Source: Gammaproteobacteria bacterium
GTDB taxonomy: Bacteria; Pseudomonadota; Gammaproteobacteria; UBA6429
Length of the DNA stretch: 30,676 bases
Direction of reading: 5' to 3'
Assembly: GCA_003232015.1 (NCBI GenBank)
Contig: QIKU01000191.1
Location: 1-30,676, forward strand
Shown here: one piece after another, positions 1 to 8,973 of the stretch
How the letters are laid out: the number at the start of each line of letters is the position of its first letter
How positions within the stretch are numbered: the first letter of the stretch is position 1
Program-made: the position numbers and the translations under genes
The notes under the pieces: model-generated
Databases searched by the model: none
What the model saw: only the letters and a program-made list of their open reading frames with translations
What the model was told of the DNA's origin: nothing

Positions 1-75
1 ATTGAAATGAAAAAAACTGATAGCAAAATAGCGATAAAGGTTCGCTTTAAATTTAAGTCAAACAAAATAAAACTC

Positions 76-558
76 CTAAAAACGGGATAAACCCACCTTG
101 GTTGAAAATATAGAGGGGATAACTTTTATCAAAACAGGTTTAAACCTTGTATTTTGACTCTTTTCTTTTCTGTTTAAAATATAACGTGAGTATCGACTAC
201 CCGCCAACAAACCAAAAACAGCCGCAGCTATAGAACTTATTTCAGCATAAGCATCAGGCATGATATAAACAACAATAATAGCCGCAAACAACATAATTAA
301 AAGAGGTAGCAGGTATAAATAAAAAGAAACCTGCAATAAAGCCGATTCATTCAGACCCACAATAACATCATCGTTCACTTTCGCCCCTAAAGTATTGTCA
401 ACTGAAATACTCAGAGGTTTTGTTTTGAATACATTATCCAGTAGCGGCTTACCGCAACCTGCTTTAGCAGAACAGGAGCTGCAACTTGATTGCGAGTTAA
501 CTTCGACAAAAATTTTGCCATTTTCACTACGTAATACTTTTGCCGTTTGTTCAATCAT
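76..558 (-). CDS. rseC: SoxR-reducing system protein RseC
   Basis: Inner-membrane protein of the RseC/MucC family, associated with the sigma-E operon and, in the Rsx/Rnf context, with reduction of SoxR. The 160-residue length is normal. The N-terminal part has the family's cysteine cluster (C26, C29, C35, in CSSCSAKAGCG). Two hydrophobic membrane segments follow at about 76-98 and 103-122, then a basic tail. It is the last gene of rpoE-rseA-rseB-rseC, starting 6 bases after the rseB stop, so it is almost certainly cotranscribed. Identification rests on the Cys pattern, topology and operon position. Its biochemical role is poorly defined in the family and cannot be settled from this sequence. 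Confidence 0.9.
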   Translation of the reverse strand: MIEQTAKVLRSENGKIFVEVNSQSSCSSCSAKAGCGKPLLDNVFKTKPLSISVDNTLGAKVNDDVIVGLNESALLQVSFYLYLLPLLIMLFAAIIVVYIMPDAYAEISSIAAAVFGLLAGSRYSRYILNRKEKSQNTRFKPVLIKVIPSIFSTKVGLSRF

Positions 559-564
559 ACTGGA

Positions 565-1542
565 TTATTTTAAATAAACAGAGTCACATATCATTTTTAC
601 AGACGCATGTGGGACTTCACCAATGACCGTAACATGCACACCACTATTTAAATCCTGACCACAAGCATTAATCGCCCCCATATGTGAACTACCACTTAAC
701 AGGCTTTCATCATCACTGTGCTTTTCGATAAAAACCGAAATAGATGCTAAACCATCTGTATACATTAATTGCTCCATTGCAATTCCACTGCGCGGCATAA
801 CATGCTTGCGACTCATGTCTGATTTAAACCCTTTTGGTAAGTTTTTCACTCCCCATTTTGATAACTTCTGTAACTCATGTTTTTTTGCTTTACCTGACTC
901 ATACCAAATGTAATTCTCACCCTTGACTGAAGCTTGTAACAAAGCATCAGGCACTTTTTCCATATAATCAATCTGTGTAAACATGAATTTTTCAACCACC
1001 TGACCACGGTCATCTATAAGGTATGTTTTAAGCAATAAACCTTTTTTATCATCAATCCATAACATATGGCCATAACGATATTTATCTTTAGGATTTATAA
1101 CAATTTTCTGTGTTATTTGCCCTGCAACCATCTCTTTAGCAGATAAATAAAAATCGTAATTATTTGCCAACTCATTGAGCTTAACGGGGAAAGCCGGGGG
1201 AAAATTTGATTTAGGCCGGGTCTTTTCAACCATGACAGATTGACTATCCGGTAATATGCATATTACAGAATCTTTGGTTCGAATAACTTCACGCCCAGTT
1301 CCATCCAGGGATAACAAACGTTCGCGTTCACCAAACTCATCCTGGCTATGTACTATTTGCATCGAACTTAAATTATCTTTTTGCCCATAAACAAATATAC
1401 CTTTATAGTTCAGCATATGTGCTGCGTGGTGCATTTTTGATAACCAGAACTCAACTTGCTCGGAACTTGCAGGAGCCGCTAACGCAAAACCTGAAAACGA
1501 GAAAAATAAACTCGTTGTGAAAATTAAAAACTTATTTTTCAT
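565..1542 (-). CDS. rseB: Sigma-E factor regulatory protein RseB (MucB)
   Basis: Periplasmic sensor that binds the anti-sigma factor RseA and shields it from proteolysis until envelope stress. I chose the start at 1542 because it begins with MKNKFLIF and gives a clean signal peptide with cleavage likely near FALAAPA. The frame stays open 9 codons further to 1569, which would place polar residues before the signal. The product is about 325 residues, with the typical MucB/RseB N-terminal lipid-binding-like domain and the C-terminal domain containing a YTDGLASISVFIE stretch. The start overlaps the rseA stop by 11 bases, which suggests translational coupling. The third gene of the operon is its normal place. 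Confidence 0.93.
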   Translation of the reverse strand: MKNKFLIFTTSLFFSFSGFALAAPASSEQVEFWLSKMHHAAHMLNYKGIFVYGQKDNLSSMQIVHSQDEFGERERLLSLDGTGREVIRTKDSVICILPDSQSVMVEKTRPKSNFPPAFPVKLNELANNYDFYLSAKEMVAGQITQKIVINPKDKYRYGHMLWIDDKKGLLLKTYLIDDRGQVVEKFMFTQIDYMEKVPDALLQASVKGENYIWYESGKAKKHELQKLSKWGVKNLPKGFKSDMSRKHVMPRSGIAMEQLMYTDGLASISVFIEKHSDDESLLSGSSHMGAINACGQDLNSGVHVTVIGEVPHASVKMICDSVYLK

Positions 1543-2101
1543 GCACAATTCGTTCTGCTGGTGTGACACTGACTATCCGCATATAAGGCAGCAAACCTTG
1601 CATTCTACTGGTAACTGAATGTTCATAGTGGTTAACAAGATACCCGCTTAGTTTTGATTCAGCGGCTTTATTCAAACGCAAAGCCACCGGTTTAATACCT
1701 GCAGAGGTTGATGGCCCTTGTGCAACACTCAGTAAAACACCTGAAGTAGCTGGAGGCTGGTTTTGCTGTACCGCTAAAATCGCCACCATAGCAACACTCG
1801 CAGCAACCGCAAGACCCGCTATTTGTTTCAACGCCTTTTGCTTAAACGTGCGCATAACATGCGGAAATAGTACAGTTGGCTCTTTATCCAGCTGCTCACT
1901 TAACTCTGCAAACCAGGCTTTATCTACTTTGTGCTGATCACGATCATTCAGAACATCGCTCACAAGATTATAACGCGCCCACTTTGCTCTGGTTTCCCTG
2001 TCGTTCAACAAAGAGTCCAGCAAGGTATTATCAAGGCGTTGTTCGTCATCAAGTAATGACGAAACCTTTTCGTTTATATTGTCATGTATTGAATCATTCA
2101 T
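1532..2101 (-). CDS. rseA: Anti-sigma-E factor RseA (MucA)
   Basis: Membrane-spanning anti-sigma factor holding sigma-E inactive; regulated proteolysis releases it. From the ATG at 2101 the product is 189 residues. An N-terminal cytoplasmic sigma-binding domain starts MNDSIHDNINEKVSSL and includes the typical W-R-YNLVSDVL segment near 41-51. A single hydrophobic helix lies at about 94-111, followed by a periplasmic tail. A TTG five codons upstream (2116) also keeps the frame open, but GAGAG lies at good spacing before the ATG, so I prefer 2101. It sits between rpoE and rseB, as expected. Sequence is diverged, as is usual for RseA/MucA, so the call leans partly on context. Confidence 0.9.
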   Translation of the reverse strand: MNDSIHDNINEKVSSLLDDEQRLDNTLLDSLLNDRETRAKWARYNLVSDVLNDRDQHKVDKAWFAELSEQLDKEPTVLFPHVMRTFKQKALKQIAGLAVAASVAMVAILAVQQNQPPATSGVLLSVAQGPSTSAGIKPVALRLNKAAESKLSGYLVNHYEHSVTSRMQGLLPYMRIVSVTPAERIVHEK

Positions 2102-2191
2102 CTTAGTTACTCTCAAGTTTGGCTCATCTCACGTTGCACTGGTATTCAAAATATTAATTAAGTTATTCACTTTAAATTAAATCAGGCTTAA

Positions 2192-2779
2192 CTAATCATC
2201 GGCCTCATCCATTAAAGGTTTAAGTTTTAAATCAATTGCTTCACGTGCACGGAATATACGGGAGCGGACGGTGCCAATAGGACATTCCATCGCTTCAGCA
2301 ATTTCTTCATAACTTAAACCTTCTAATTCACGTAAGGTAATGGCCATACGCAAATCTTCGGGTAATTGTTCGATTGCATCAAAAACAACTTTTCCAATTT
2401 CATCGGTTAATGCAATACGTTCAGGTGTTGCCTGATCTTTTAATGCAGACTCACCTTCGTAATATTCAGCTTCAGTTGCATCCACATCACCACTGGGCGG
2501 TCGACGGCTTCTTGCGACTAAGTGATTTTTGGCTGTGTTAATACCGATACGGTAAAGCCAGGTATAAAATGCACTGTCGCCTCTAAAATTAGGTAGCGCA
2601 CGGTAAGCTTTGATAAAAGTCTCTTGCGCCAAATCCTGGACTTCGGCAAAGTCGTTAACAAAGCGCGAAATCACGTTCATTATTCGCTGCTGGTATTTAA
2701 TCACCAACAAATCAAATGCTCGCTTATCACCTTTTTGCACACGCTCAACAAGCTGTTGATCAGCGGCTTTGTCAGACAT
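2192..2779 (-). CDS. rpoE: RNA polymerase sigma factor RpoE (AlgU)
   Basis: Extracytoplasmic-function sigma factor for the envelope-stress regulon. The 195-residue protein has a sigma-2 region at about 25-90, including DLAQETFIKAYRALPNF and FYTWLYRIGINTAKNHL, and a sigma-4 helix-turn-helix near 150-185 (LSYEEIAEAMECPIGTVRSR). These match the E. coli RpoE / Pseudomonas AlgU group closely. The ATG at 2779 is preceded by GGAGAG at proper spacing. It is first in the operon and divergent from nadB, the same arrangement as in E. coli. A sigma-E-like promoter lies about 50 bases upstream, pointing to autoregulation. Confidence 0.97.
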   Translation of the reverse strand: MSDKAADQQLVERVQKGDKRAFDLLVIKYQQRIMNVISRFVNDFAEVQDLAQETFIKAYRALPNFRGDSAFYTWLYRIGINTAKNHLVARSRRPPSGDVDATEAEYYEGESALKDQATPERIALTDEIGKVVFDAIEQLPEDLRMAITLRELEGLSYEEIAEAMECPIGTVRSRIFRAREAIDLKLKPLMDEADD

Positions 2780-2829
2780 CTAATTACTCTCCAGTTCAAC
2801 ATTACTGAGGGTAATCAGTAGTCTGCTAA

Positions 2830-2856
2830 TATGACCGGTATTGGCGTGTAAAGTTC
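2830..2856 (-). promoter_or_regulatory. Sigma-E-type promoter of rpoE
   Basis: On the minus strand, GAACTT (2851-2856) is followed after exactly 16 bases by TCATA (2830-2834). This fits the sigma-E consensus GGAACTT-N16-TCnnA, although the first G of the -35 is a C. Transcription would begin near 2823, giving a leader of about 45 bases before the rpoE start. Autoregulation is inferred from known sigma-E biology and this match; no transcript evidence is available. Confidence 0.7.
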
Positions 2857-3004
2857 GGCTGTTCAGTTTATAAATCATCATTATTATCTAATAAACTCAG
2901 TATCTTGGCATTCTATTACAAATTCAGCCTAACTATCCATTTTAATCGGCTACCAATCAGTATATAAAGTTGCCAGCCAGTAAATAACGCGCGATGATTA
3001 GCCT

Positions 3005-4723
3005 ATGGATATTAAAAACATCATGAAGTCGCTTGTTACTTCGGTATCACAGGGTCATGCACATCAAAGTGCCGATGTGCTTATTATTGGCGGTGGTGCA
3101 GCCGGCCTTAGCGCCGCTTTACGGCTTGCTGACAGCCATCGTATCCATTTGATAACAAAAGGAAATTTAACTGAAAGCTGTACCTTGTATGCACAAGGCG
3201 GGATTGCGGCCGTGCTCGACAGGGATGATTCTATTGAATCGCACGTTCAGGATACACTGGTCGCAGGTGCCGGTTTATCGAACCCCGATATTGTGAATTT
3301 TACCGTCCGCCATGGCAAGGAAAATATCCACTGGCTAATCGACCAGGGGATTAAATTTACCCGTCATGAGGCCGGAACCAATACCGATGCCTACCATTTA
3401 ACCCGCGAAGGTGGTCACAGCCATCGCCGCGTTATCCATGCCACCGATGCCACCGGCCGCGCCGTTGAAACATCACTGGCAGCGATGGCAAAACAGCACA
3501 AAAATATAGAGATATTTGAAAATCATATCGCTGTTGATTTAATTACTCAGGAAAAAATTCAGATAGCAAAAGCACAAGCCCCCAATAAAGAACATCAGCA
3601 AAACCGTTGTTTAGGTGCCTACGTACTCGATCGGGATAACGCCAGAGTTAATGTCTTTCATGCTAAATTTGTTATTTTAGCTAATGGGGGTGCAAGTAAA
3701 GTTTATCTTTATACCACCAACCCGGATACGGCCACTGGCGATGGCATTGCCATGGCATGGCGAGCCGGTTGTCGTGTCGCCAATATGGAATTTAACCAGT
3801 TCCACCCCACCTGTTTGTATCACCCTGAAGCAAAGTCATTTCTAATTACCGAAGCACTGCGTGGTGAAGGTGCAAAATTATTACTGCCTGATGGCAGCCG
3901 CTTTATGCATAAATTTGACAAGCGTGCCGAACTGGCACCACGCGATGTAGTGGCTCATGCTATCGATCATGAAATGAAGCGCATCGGTGCCGATAATGTC
4001 CTGCTCGATATTTCCCATAAACCACTCGATTTTATTCAACGACACTTCCCAACGGTTTATCAACGTTGCCTGGAATTTGGTTTTGATATATCCAAACAGC
4101 CCATTCCCGTTGTACCGGCTGCCCATTACACCTGTGGTGGCATCATGACAAACAAATACGGCCAAACCGACATTGCAGGCCTATATGCCATTGGCGAAGT
4201 CGCCTTCACTGGCCTGCACGGTGCAAACCGAATGGCCAGTAACTCGATACTTGAATGCCTGGTCTTCGCACAATCTGCAAGCGAGCATATAAAACAGCAA
4301 CCCAATATTCAAATGCCCGTTAAACTACCCGAATGGGATGAAAGCCGGGTGACCGATTCCGATGAAGAAGTGGTCGTCACCCACAACTGGGACGAACTAC
4401 GCCGCTTTATGTGGGACTATGTTGGCATAGTAAGAACCAATAAACGATTGCAACGCGCCAAGAGCCGAATTAATTTATTAAAACAGGAAATCACCGACTA
4501 CTACGGTAACTTCCGCATCACCAATGACCTAATCGAATTACGAAATCTTGTTGATACCGCTAGCTTAATTGTTGAGTCGGCTATGCAGCGCAAAGAAAGC
4601 CGCGGCTTGCATCATACGCTTGATTATCCTGACGCATCGAAAGAAAAAATGAATACTATTCTTACGCCAGAAAATTATAAAGAAAATAGTGATATTGAAA
4701 TAGTAACGGATGTGACTGTTTGA
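3005..4723 (+). CDS. nadB: L-aspartate oxidase
   Basis: FAD-dependent oxidation of L-aspartate to iminoaspartate, the first step of de novo NAD synthesis; the product is used by NadA. At 572 residues it is slightly longer than the E. coli protein (540). It has the N-terminal dinucleotide fold [13 protein letters not shown] near 27-39, the AQGGIAAVL segment, [10 protein letters not shown], a second FAD-contacting segment with [12 protein letters not shown], the active-site region [18 protein letters not shown], and [18 protein letters not shown]-terminal helical domain ends with a short acidic tail. The start at 3005 lacks a strong ribosome site, and the ATG at 3023 is an alternative. It is divergent from rpoE. 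Succinate dehydrogenase SdhA is a paralogue, but the aspartate-oxidase motifs make the call secure. Confidence 0.96.
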   Translation: MDIKNIMKSLVTSVSQGHAHQSADVLIIGGGAAGLSAALRLADSHRIHLITKGNLTESCTLYAQGGIAAVLDRDDSIESHVQDTLVAGAGLSNPDIVNFTVRHGKENIHWLIDQGIKFTRHEAGTNTDAYHLTREGGHSHRRVIHATDATGRAVETSLAAMAKQHKNIEIFENHIAVDLITQEKIQIAKAQAPNKEHQQNRCLGAYVLDRDNARVNVFHAKFVILANGGASKVYLYTTNPDTATGDGIAMAWRAGCRVANMEFNQFHPTCLYHPEAKSFLITEALRGEGAKLLLPDGSRFMHKFDKRAELAPRDVVAHAIDHEMKRIGADNVLLDISHKPLDFIQRHFPTVYQRCLEFGFDISKQPIPVVPAAHYTCGGIMTNKYGQTDIAGLYAIGEVAFTGLHGANRMASNSILECLVFAQSASEHIKQQPNIQMPVKLPEWDESRVTDSDEEVVVTHNWDELRRFMWDYVGIVRTNKRLQRAKSRINLLKQEITDYYGNFRITNDLIELRNLVDTASLIVESAMQRKESRGLHHTLDYPDASKEKMNTILTPENYKENSDIEIVTDVTV

Positions 4724-4763
4724 TTATAAGATAATATTTCCCGTCATGCTCCATACTAAATAA

Positions 4764-5201
4764 TTACTTTATTTTAAATATATAAGGCAACACCACTCGC
4801 AATTGTTTAAATACTTGTGGCGACAACATATCCACGAATATTGGAACACTCTTCTTTTTTGTTTGACCAATTCTAAAGCGCAAGACAATAAGCCATTCAG
4901 TTAGCATATACTCCGGCTCAATTGAAACTAATAGTGACTTTGATTTATATCCCAGCACCCACATACCATCTTGACGGTACTTTATTTGTTTTAACGTGGC
5001 TAAGTTTTTATAGTATTGAAGGTAGTAGTAAAAACTAAAGCTAATTAAAAACCCTAAAAGAACATTCACACTGATATGGAAATAAACCGAATGCATTACG
5101 CTGGCTATCGCAACAACATGCAAACCAACAATAAAGAACAGCAGAATTTTAGAGCGGTTAAGTTCGAGGGCCGGCAGCGAGACGAATTTGTTTGGCGACA
5201 T
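4764..5201 (-). CDS. ygfX: YgfX (CptA) family membrane protein
   Basis: Small inner-membrane protein of the YgfX family (145 residues). In E. coli, YgfX was described as the partner of SdhE/YgfY. Two hydrophobic helices occur at about 20-38 and 44-62. They are followed by a soluble tail with the family pattern of a W near 81 and the segment EPEYMLTEWLIVLRFR near 95-110. The gene begins 44 bases inside the end of sdhE, so translation is likely coupled. Reports of YgfX as a cell-division-targeting toxin with YgfY as antitoxin are disputed; YgfY is now known as the flavinylation factor SdhE. Linkage here to sdhCDAB favours a role near succinate dehydrogenase. Confidence 0.8.
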   Translation of the reverse strand: MSPNKFVSLPALELNRSKILLFFIVGLHVVAIASVMHSVYFHISVNVLLGFLISFSFYYYLQYYKNLATLKQIKYRQDGMWVLGYKSKSLLVSIEPEYMLTEWLIVLRFRIGQTKKKSVPIFVDMLSPQVFKQLRVVLPYIFKIK

Positions 5202-5433
5202 TTGCGATTTCCTTATCGTAGGGGATAACCCGCCACATTAAATAATCCAGTAACATCTGGTCGGGGGTTTCGAGCAATAATTCAAATGTTTGTTGTTGCT
5301 CGGGGCTTAAGTCATTAAAAGATTTATCTAAAAAGCCCTGTAAAAATAAATCCAGCTCCAGCATACCACGGCGGCATTGCCAGCGCAGGCGGGATAATTC
5401 AACTGGATTATTTTGTTCTTTTATTTTATTCAT
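5158..5433 (-). CDS. sdhE: FAD assembly factor SdhE
   Basis: Small helical protein (91 residues) that helps attach FAD covalently to the flavoprotein subunits SdhA/FrdA. The diagnostic RGxxE motif appears as RRGMLELD at about 22-29, within LRWQCRRGMLELD. The rest follows the family, including LLLETPDQMLLDYLMW. It lies downstream of sdhB on the same strand, separated by a 147-base gap largely filled by a palindromic repeat, and overlaps ygfX by 44 bases. Position immediately after its substrate operon supports the function. The ribosome site before the ATG is weak (AAGATGAA). Confidence 0.93.
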   Translation of the reverse strand: MNKIKEQNNPVELSRLRWQCRRGMLELDLFLQGFLDKSFNDLSPEQQQTFELLLETPDQMLLDYLMWRVIPYDKEIANVAKQIRLAAGPRT

Positions 5434-5455
5434 TTCATCTTATTAAGGAAAAGTC

Positions 5456-5579
5456 TCACGGATAGCGAGAGGGTGGAGTACAAGGCGGAAACTAAATTTA
5501 AAAGCGGAGTTTACAATAAGTAAATGAGCATTTTAAATTTAGTTTCCAACGCTGTAATCTGCCCTCTCGCTATTCGTGA
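5456..5579 (-). repeat. ERIC-like imperfect palindromic intergenic element
   Basis: The left arm 5456-5503 (TCACGGATAGCGAGAGGG... to ...GAAACTAAATTTAAAA) and the reverse complement of 5531-5579 are about 48-49 bases each and roughly 85 percent alike by eye. They are separated by a 27-base centre that is itself partly palindromic (TTTAC-AATAA-GTAAA). It fills almost the whole sdhB-sdhE gap, ending next to the sdhB stop. An RNA copy could fold into one long hairpin. There is no U-run for a simple terminator. It resembles ERIC-type elements in size and shape, not in sequence. Confidence 0.75.
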
Positions 5580-5580
5580 A

Positions 5581-6297
5581 CTAGAACATATCTTTTAGCA
5601 TCATCTCTTTTATCCCGTTAATGGCTTTTGTTGGGTTTAAGTTTTTAGGACAAACACTCACGCAGTTCATAATCGAATGACAACGGAATAATTTATACGG
5701 CCCTTCTAATTCGGCTAAACGTCTTGGCGCATCCTGGTCACGACTGTCTGACAGGAAACGATAGGCTTGCAACAAGGCAGCCGGGCCGCGGAACTTATCC
5801 GGATTCCACCAGAATGATGGGCAGGACGTTGAGCAACAGGCACACAGGATACATTCGTAGAGGCCATCTAGTTTTTCACGTTGCTCGGGTGTTTGTTTAA
5901 ATTCAACCTCAGGCACTGGATCATGCACGGTTAAATACGGTTTAATCGAACGGTAGTGATGGAAGAACTGTTCCATATCAATAATTAAATCACGAATAAC
6001 AGGCATACCGGGTAATGGCCTGATTTCAACGGGCTGTTTTAGTTCGGTGACTCGGGTTAAACAGGCTAAACCATTCTTACCATTAATGTTCATGCCATCG
6101 GAACCACAAACGCCTTCACCACAGGAATGTCGAAAGGATAAAGTTTCATCGTCTGCTTTTAATTTGATTAATGCATCGCGCAACATCATGTCGGGAGTAA
6201 CTTCCAGCGTGTAATCCTGCATATACGGTTGCGTATCCGTTTCAGGATTATAACGGTAAATTTTAAACCGAAATAATGTTGCATTTTTAGTCGTCAT
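5581..6297 (-). CDS. sdhB: Succinate dehydrogenase iron-sulfur subunit
   Basis: Carries electrons from the flavin in SdhA to quinone through three iron-sulfur clusters (complex II, inner-membrane face). The 238-residue length is typical. [2Fe-2S] ligands are seen at C59, C64 and C79, with Asp at 67 in the usual Cys position, as in E. coli SdhB (CGEGVCGSD...GLAC). Two downstream motifs, CILCACCSTSCPSFWW and CHSIMNCVSVCPKNLNP, bind the [4Fe-4S] and [3Fe-4S] clusters. Order sdhC-D-A-B on the minus strand, starting 17 bases after the sdhA stop, indicates one operon. Confidence 0.98.
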   Translation of the reverse strand: MTTKNATLFRFKIYRYNPETDTQPYMQDYTLEVTPDMMLRDALIKLKADDETLSFRHSCGEGVCGSDGMNINGKNGLACLTRVTELKQPVEIRPLPGMPVIRDLIIDMEQFFHHYRSIKPYLTVHDPVPEVEFKQTPEQREKLDGLYECILCACCSTSCPSFWWNPDKFRGPAALLQAYRFLSDSRDQDAPRRLAELEGPYKLFRCHSIMNCVSVCPKNLNPTKAINGIKEMMLKDMF

Positions 6298-6314
6298 AGT
6301 TAGATACGCTCGGC

Positions 6315-8075
6315 TTAGTAAACACGTGCTTTAGGTGGGAAGGTGTCAACCGTCAAGGGTTTTAAACGTACCGGTTTATATTCAAGACGCCGCCCATCTT
6401 TATAATAAAGTGAATGTTTTAACCATTTTTTGTCATCACGGTCAGGGAAGTCGATGCGCGAATGAGCTCCTCGGCTTTCTTCTCGATTAAGTGCGGAGGT
6501 AACAGTGGCCACAGCAATATCAACCAGATTCTCTAACTCCATAGCTTCAATGCGGGCTGTATTAAACACTTTGCTGTGATCTTTTAAACGCACATTTTGT
6601 AAACGACTTTCAATTTGCAAAACCTGATTCAGACATTCCTGTAAAACATCTTGTGTACGGAACACGCTGCAATTTTGCTCCATCACCGTTTGCAATTCAT
6701 CCTTTAACTGTGGAACCGACTCGCCTTCACCTTTTTTATCCCAGCGATGTAAGTGCGCCATGGCTTGTTCGATGCTCTCATCATCAATCGCTCGATGATA
6801 GCGGTTTTCTTTCAGGTGTTTAATAATATGGTTACCGGCTGCACGGCCAAACACCACAATATCCAGTAACGAATTACCACCTAAACGATTTGCACCATGT
6901 ACCGACACACAGGCACATTCACCGACGGCATATAAACCGGGGATTGCTTCTTCACCAGTATCGACCGGCACCACCACCTGGCCATACCGGTCGGTTGGAA
7001 TACCGCCCATTGTATAATGCGCAGTTGGAAAAACGGGAATGGGTTCTTCAACAGGGTCAATATGTAAAAAGGTACGACTCGTTTCGCAAATACCCGGCAA
7101 GCGTTTGTCTAAAACCTCTTTACCTAAATGATCGAGTTTAAGCATCACATGGTCGCCATTGGGCCCGCAGCCACGGCCTTCGCGTACTTCGGTTGCGATG
7201 GAACGACTCACCACGTCCCTGCTTGCTAAATCTTTTGCATGGGGTGCGTAGCGTTCCATAAAACGTTCGCCGTCTTTATTCACCAGGTAACCACCTTCAC
7301 CACGAGCACCTTCGGTAATTAACATACCGCGCCCGGCAATGCCGGTTGGGTGAAACTGGAAGAATTCCATATCCTGAAGTGGAATACCGGCACGTAATGC
7401 CATGGCTAAGCCATCGCCGGTATTAATTTTTGCATTGGTATTAGTTCTGAATAGTTGCCCTGCGCCACCCGTCGCGAGCAATGTAGTTTTAGCTTCTATT
7501 AATAAAGGTTCACCCGTTTCAATTTCAAGTACCAAAGCACCCAAAATAAAACCACTTTCATCTTTAATTAAATCAATAGCAAAAAACTCATCAAAGAAAT
7601 GTGTTTTTGCTTTTATATTTTGCTGATAAAGCGCATGCAAAATAGCATGACCGGTTCGGTCGGCAGCGGCACAGGTACGTGCGGCTTGTTCACCACCAAA
7701 ATTCTGGCTTTGACCGCCGAATGGGCGTTGATAAATTTTACCATTGTCTAAACGGGAAAACGGCACACCCTGATGTTCCAGCTCAATAACCAGATGTGAA
7801 GCCGCACGACACATATACTCAATCGCATCCTGGTCACCCAGATAATCACTGCCTTTTATAGTGTCGTACATATGCCAGTGCCAGTTATCAGGCAACACAT
7901 TGGCTAAGGCTGCATTCATTCCGCCTTGTGCTGCCACCGTATGTGATCGCGTAGGGAAAACCTTGGATACCACAGCGACATTGGCATCGGCCTGTGACAG
8001 TTGCAATGCGGAGCGTAAACCACCACCACCGGCACCAATAACCAGCGTATCAAATTTTCGAATCGGTATATTCAA
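6315..8075 (-). CDS. sdhA: Succinate dehydrogenase flavoprotein subunit
   Basis: Catalytic subunit oxidising succinate to fumarate with covalently bound FAD. The 586-residue protein has the FAD fold [13 protein letters not shown] near 12-24, the flavin-linking histidine H45 in [15 protein letters not shown], the substrate region FFQFHPTGI, the catalytic arginine region [19 protein letters not shown], and [13 protein letters not shown]. The start is a TTG at 8073-8075 that overlaps the sdhD TGA stop (TTGA). It is backed by GGTGGAA a few bases upstream, and no ATG is available before the FAD motif. Downstream sdhE is its probable flavinylation factor. Confidence 0.98.
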   Translation of the reverse strand: MNIPIRKFDTLVIGAGGGGLRSALQLSQADANVAVVSKVFPTRSHTVAAQGGMNAALANVLPDNWHWHMYDTIKGSDYLGDQDAIEYMCRAASHLVIELEHQGVPFSRLDNGKIYQRPFGGQSQNFGGEQAARTCAAADRTGHAILHALYQQNIKAKTHFFDEFFAIDLIKDESGFILGALVLEIETGEPLLIEAKTTLLATGGAGQLFRTNTNAKINTGDGLAMALRAGIPLQDMEFFQFHPTGIAGRGMLITEGARGEGGYLVNKDGERFMERYAPHAKDLASRDVVSRSIATEVREGRGCGPNGDHVMLKLDHLGKEVLDKRLPGICETSRTFLHIDPVEEPIPVFPTAHYTMGGIPTDRYGQVVVPVDTGEEAIPGLYAVGECACVSVHGANRLGGNSLLDIVVFGRAAGNHIIKHLKENRYHRAIDDESIEQAMAHLHRWDKKGEGESVPQLKDELQTVMEQNCSVFRTQDVLQECLNQVLQIESRLQNVRLKDHSKVFNTARIEAMELENLVDIAVATVTSALNREESRGAHSRIDFPDRDDKKWLKHSLYYKDGRRLEYKPVRLKPLTVDTFPPKARVY

Positions 8076-8413
8076 AGTTCCACCAATGACAATAATATAT
8101 AAGTAATCCAGACAGACATGCTAATAAGAAAAAGCATTAACAAATTAAGCACGATTAAACGTGCAGCAGCAGAATGCACATAATCAATGACAATATCGCG
8201 AATACCCACCCAGGCATGCACCATAATTGCAATAAAAAATAACAGGACAAGGATATTTACGACTGGCGAGCTAAAAAGCTGCCGCCACTCTTCAAACGAG
8301 GTTATCGCACCGGTGAATAAACCCACAATAACAACCAACAAACACCATACTATATAGATGGCTGACAGGCGTTGTAGAAACCATGCACGCAAACCCTGTG
8401 CCTGCCAGCTCAT
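8072..8413 (-). CDS. sdhD: Succinate dehydrogenase membrane anchor subunit SdhD
   Basis: Hydrophobic membrane subunit (113 residues) that with SdhC anchors complex II and forms the quinone and heme b site. Three membrane helices are visible at about 14-35, 48-68 and 86-108. The motifs [10 protein letters not shown] near the first helix and [15 protein letters not shown] are typical of the family; the His/Asp region matches the heme and quinone side. The start overlaps the sdhC stop by 4 bases and the stop overlaps the sdhA start by 4 bases, so translation of the three genes is probably coupled. Confidence 0.93.
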   Translation of the reverse strand: MSWQAQGLRAWFLQRLSAIYIVWCLLVVIVGLFTGAITSFEEWRQLFSSPVVNILVLLFFIAIMVHAWVGIRDIVIDYVHSAAARLIVLNLLMLFLISMSVWITYILLSLVEL

Positions 8414-8832
8414 AGCACCACCTTATAAATAAGTAAGGCGAGAGTCAGCAGTACCAGGATCTGAACCAACCAGGCCACTTTGATTGTGGCCTCGCGCGTA
8501 ATGCCAATATCCAGATCGAGGATTAAAAAGCGTAAACCAGCATAAAAATGATGTGTTATCGCCCACAAAAGAAGAACACTCACTAATTTACCACAATTTG
8601 AATTTAAAACGGTGAGTGCTTCGGTGTAACCGTAGACGCTTTTAACCGACGTAGCGAATAACCACACAACATAGGGGATTGACAAAAATAGTATAATTCC
8701 AGAAACTCGGTGCAGGATAGAAACCACCGCCGACATCGGCATTTTTATTTTTATCAGGTTTAAATGCCTGGGTCTTTTATAATTAAGCTGTCTTTTATGG
8801 TTTGGCATTCTTTTATTGTTTTGTTTGTCCAT
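8410..8832 (-). CDS. sdhC: Succinate dehydrogenase cytochrome b556 subunit SdhC
   Basis: Cytochrome b556 membrane subunit of complex II, first in the operon. Family motifs are SILHRVSGIILF in the first helix (Ser and Arg of the quinone site) and HHFYAGLRFLILD, which holds the heme-ligand histidine. Three helices are evident. The 140-residue frame has about 20 extra basic residues before the conserved N-terminus RPRHLNLIKIKMPM. The ATG at 8808 is therefore an alternative to 8832, and neither has a clear ribosome site. A weak promoter-like pair (TGGACG at 8865-8870 and TACACT at 8843-8848 on the minus strand, 16-base spacer) lies just upstream. Confidence 0.93.
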   Translation of the reverse strand: MDKQNNKRMPNHKRQLNYKRPRHLNLIKIKMPMSAVVSILHRVSGIILFLSIPYVVWLFATSVKSVYGYTEALTVLNSNCGKLVSVLLLWAITHHFYAGLRFLILDLDIGITREATIKVAWLVQILVLLTLALLIYKVVL

Positions 8833-8909
8833 TTATCAATTAAGTGTAGAACATATCGCCAATGCGTCCAGTAAATTTCTAAACCTTTTCAATATCTTGT
8901 ATTAACTAT

Positions 8910-8936
8910 TTGATGAATATTAAAATCGCGTACAAT
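8910..8936 (+). promoter_or_regulatory. Possible sigma-70 promoter of ygfZ
   Basis: TTGATG (8910-8915) and TACAAT (8931-8936) are spaced 15 bases apart, about 37 bases before the ygfZ ATG. The spacing is short and the match imperfect, so this is tentative. Confidence 0.3.
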
Positions 8937-8973
8937 ATAGTCAAAATCAACCCAGGCAGTGGAATAATCAATT

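Noticed and set aside
1..75. Terminator or small gene downstream of rseC
   Set aside because: Only a weak AGCGA/TCGCT pairing is visible, with no convincing stem and U-run, and no reading frame.
3881..4165. Minus-strand ORF of 94 codons inside nadB
   Set aside because: Antisense to conserved nadB sequence and without recognisable protein features.
5456..5579. Palindromic element as the sdhB terminator
   Set aside because: No U-run follows the stem in the minus direction, and sdhE-ygfX continue the operon beyond it; a dispersed element fits better.
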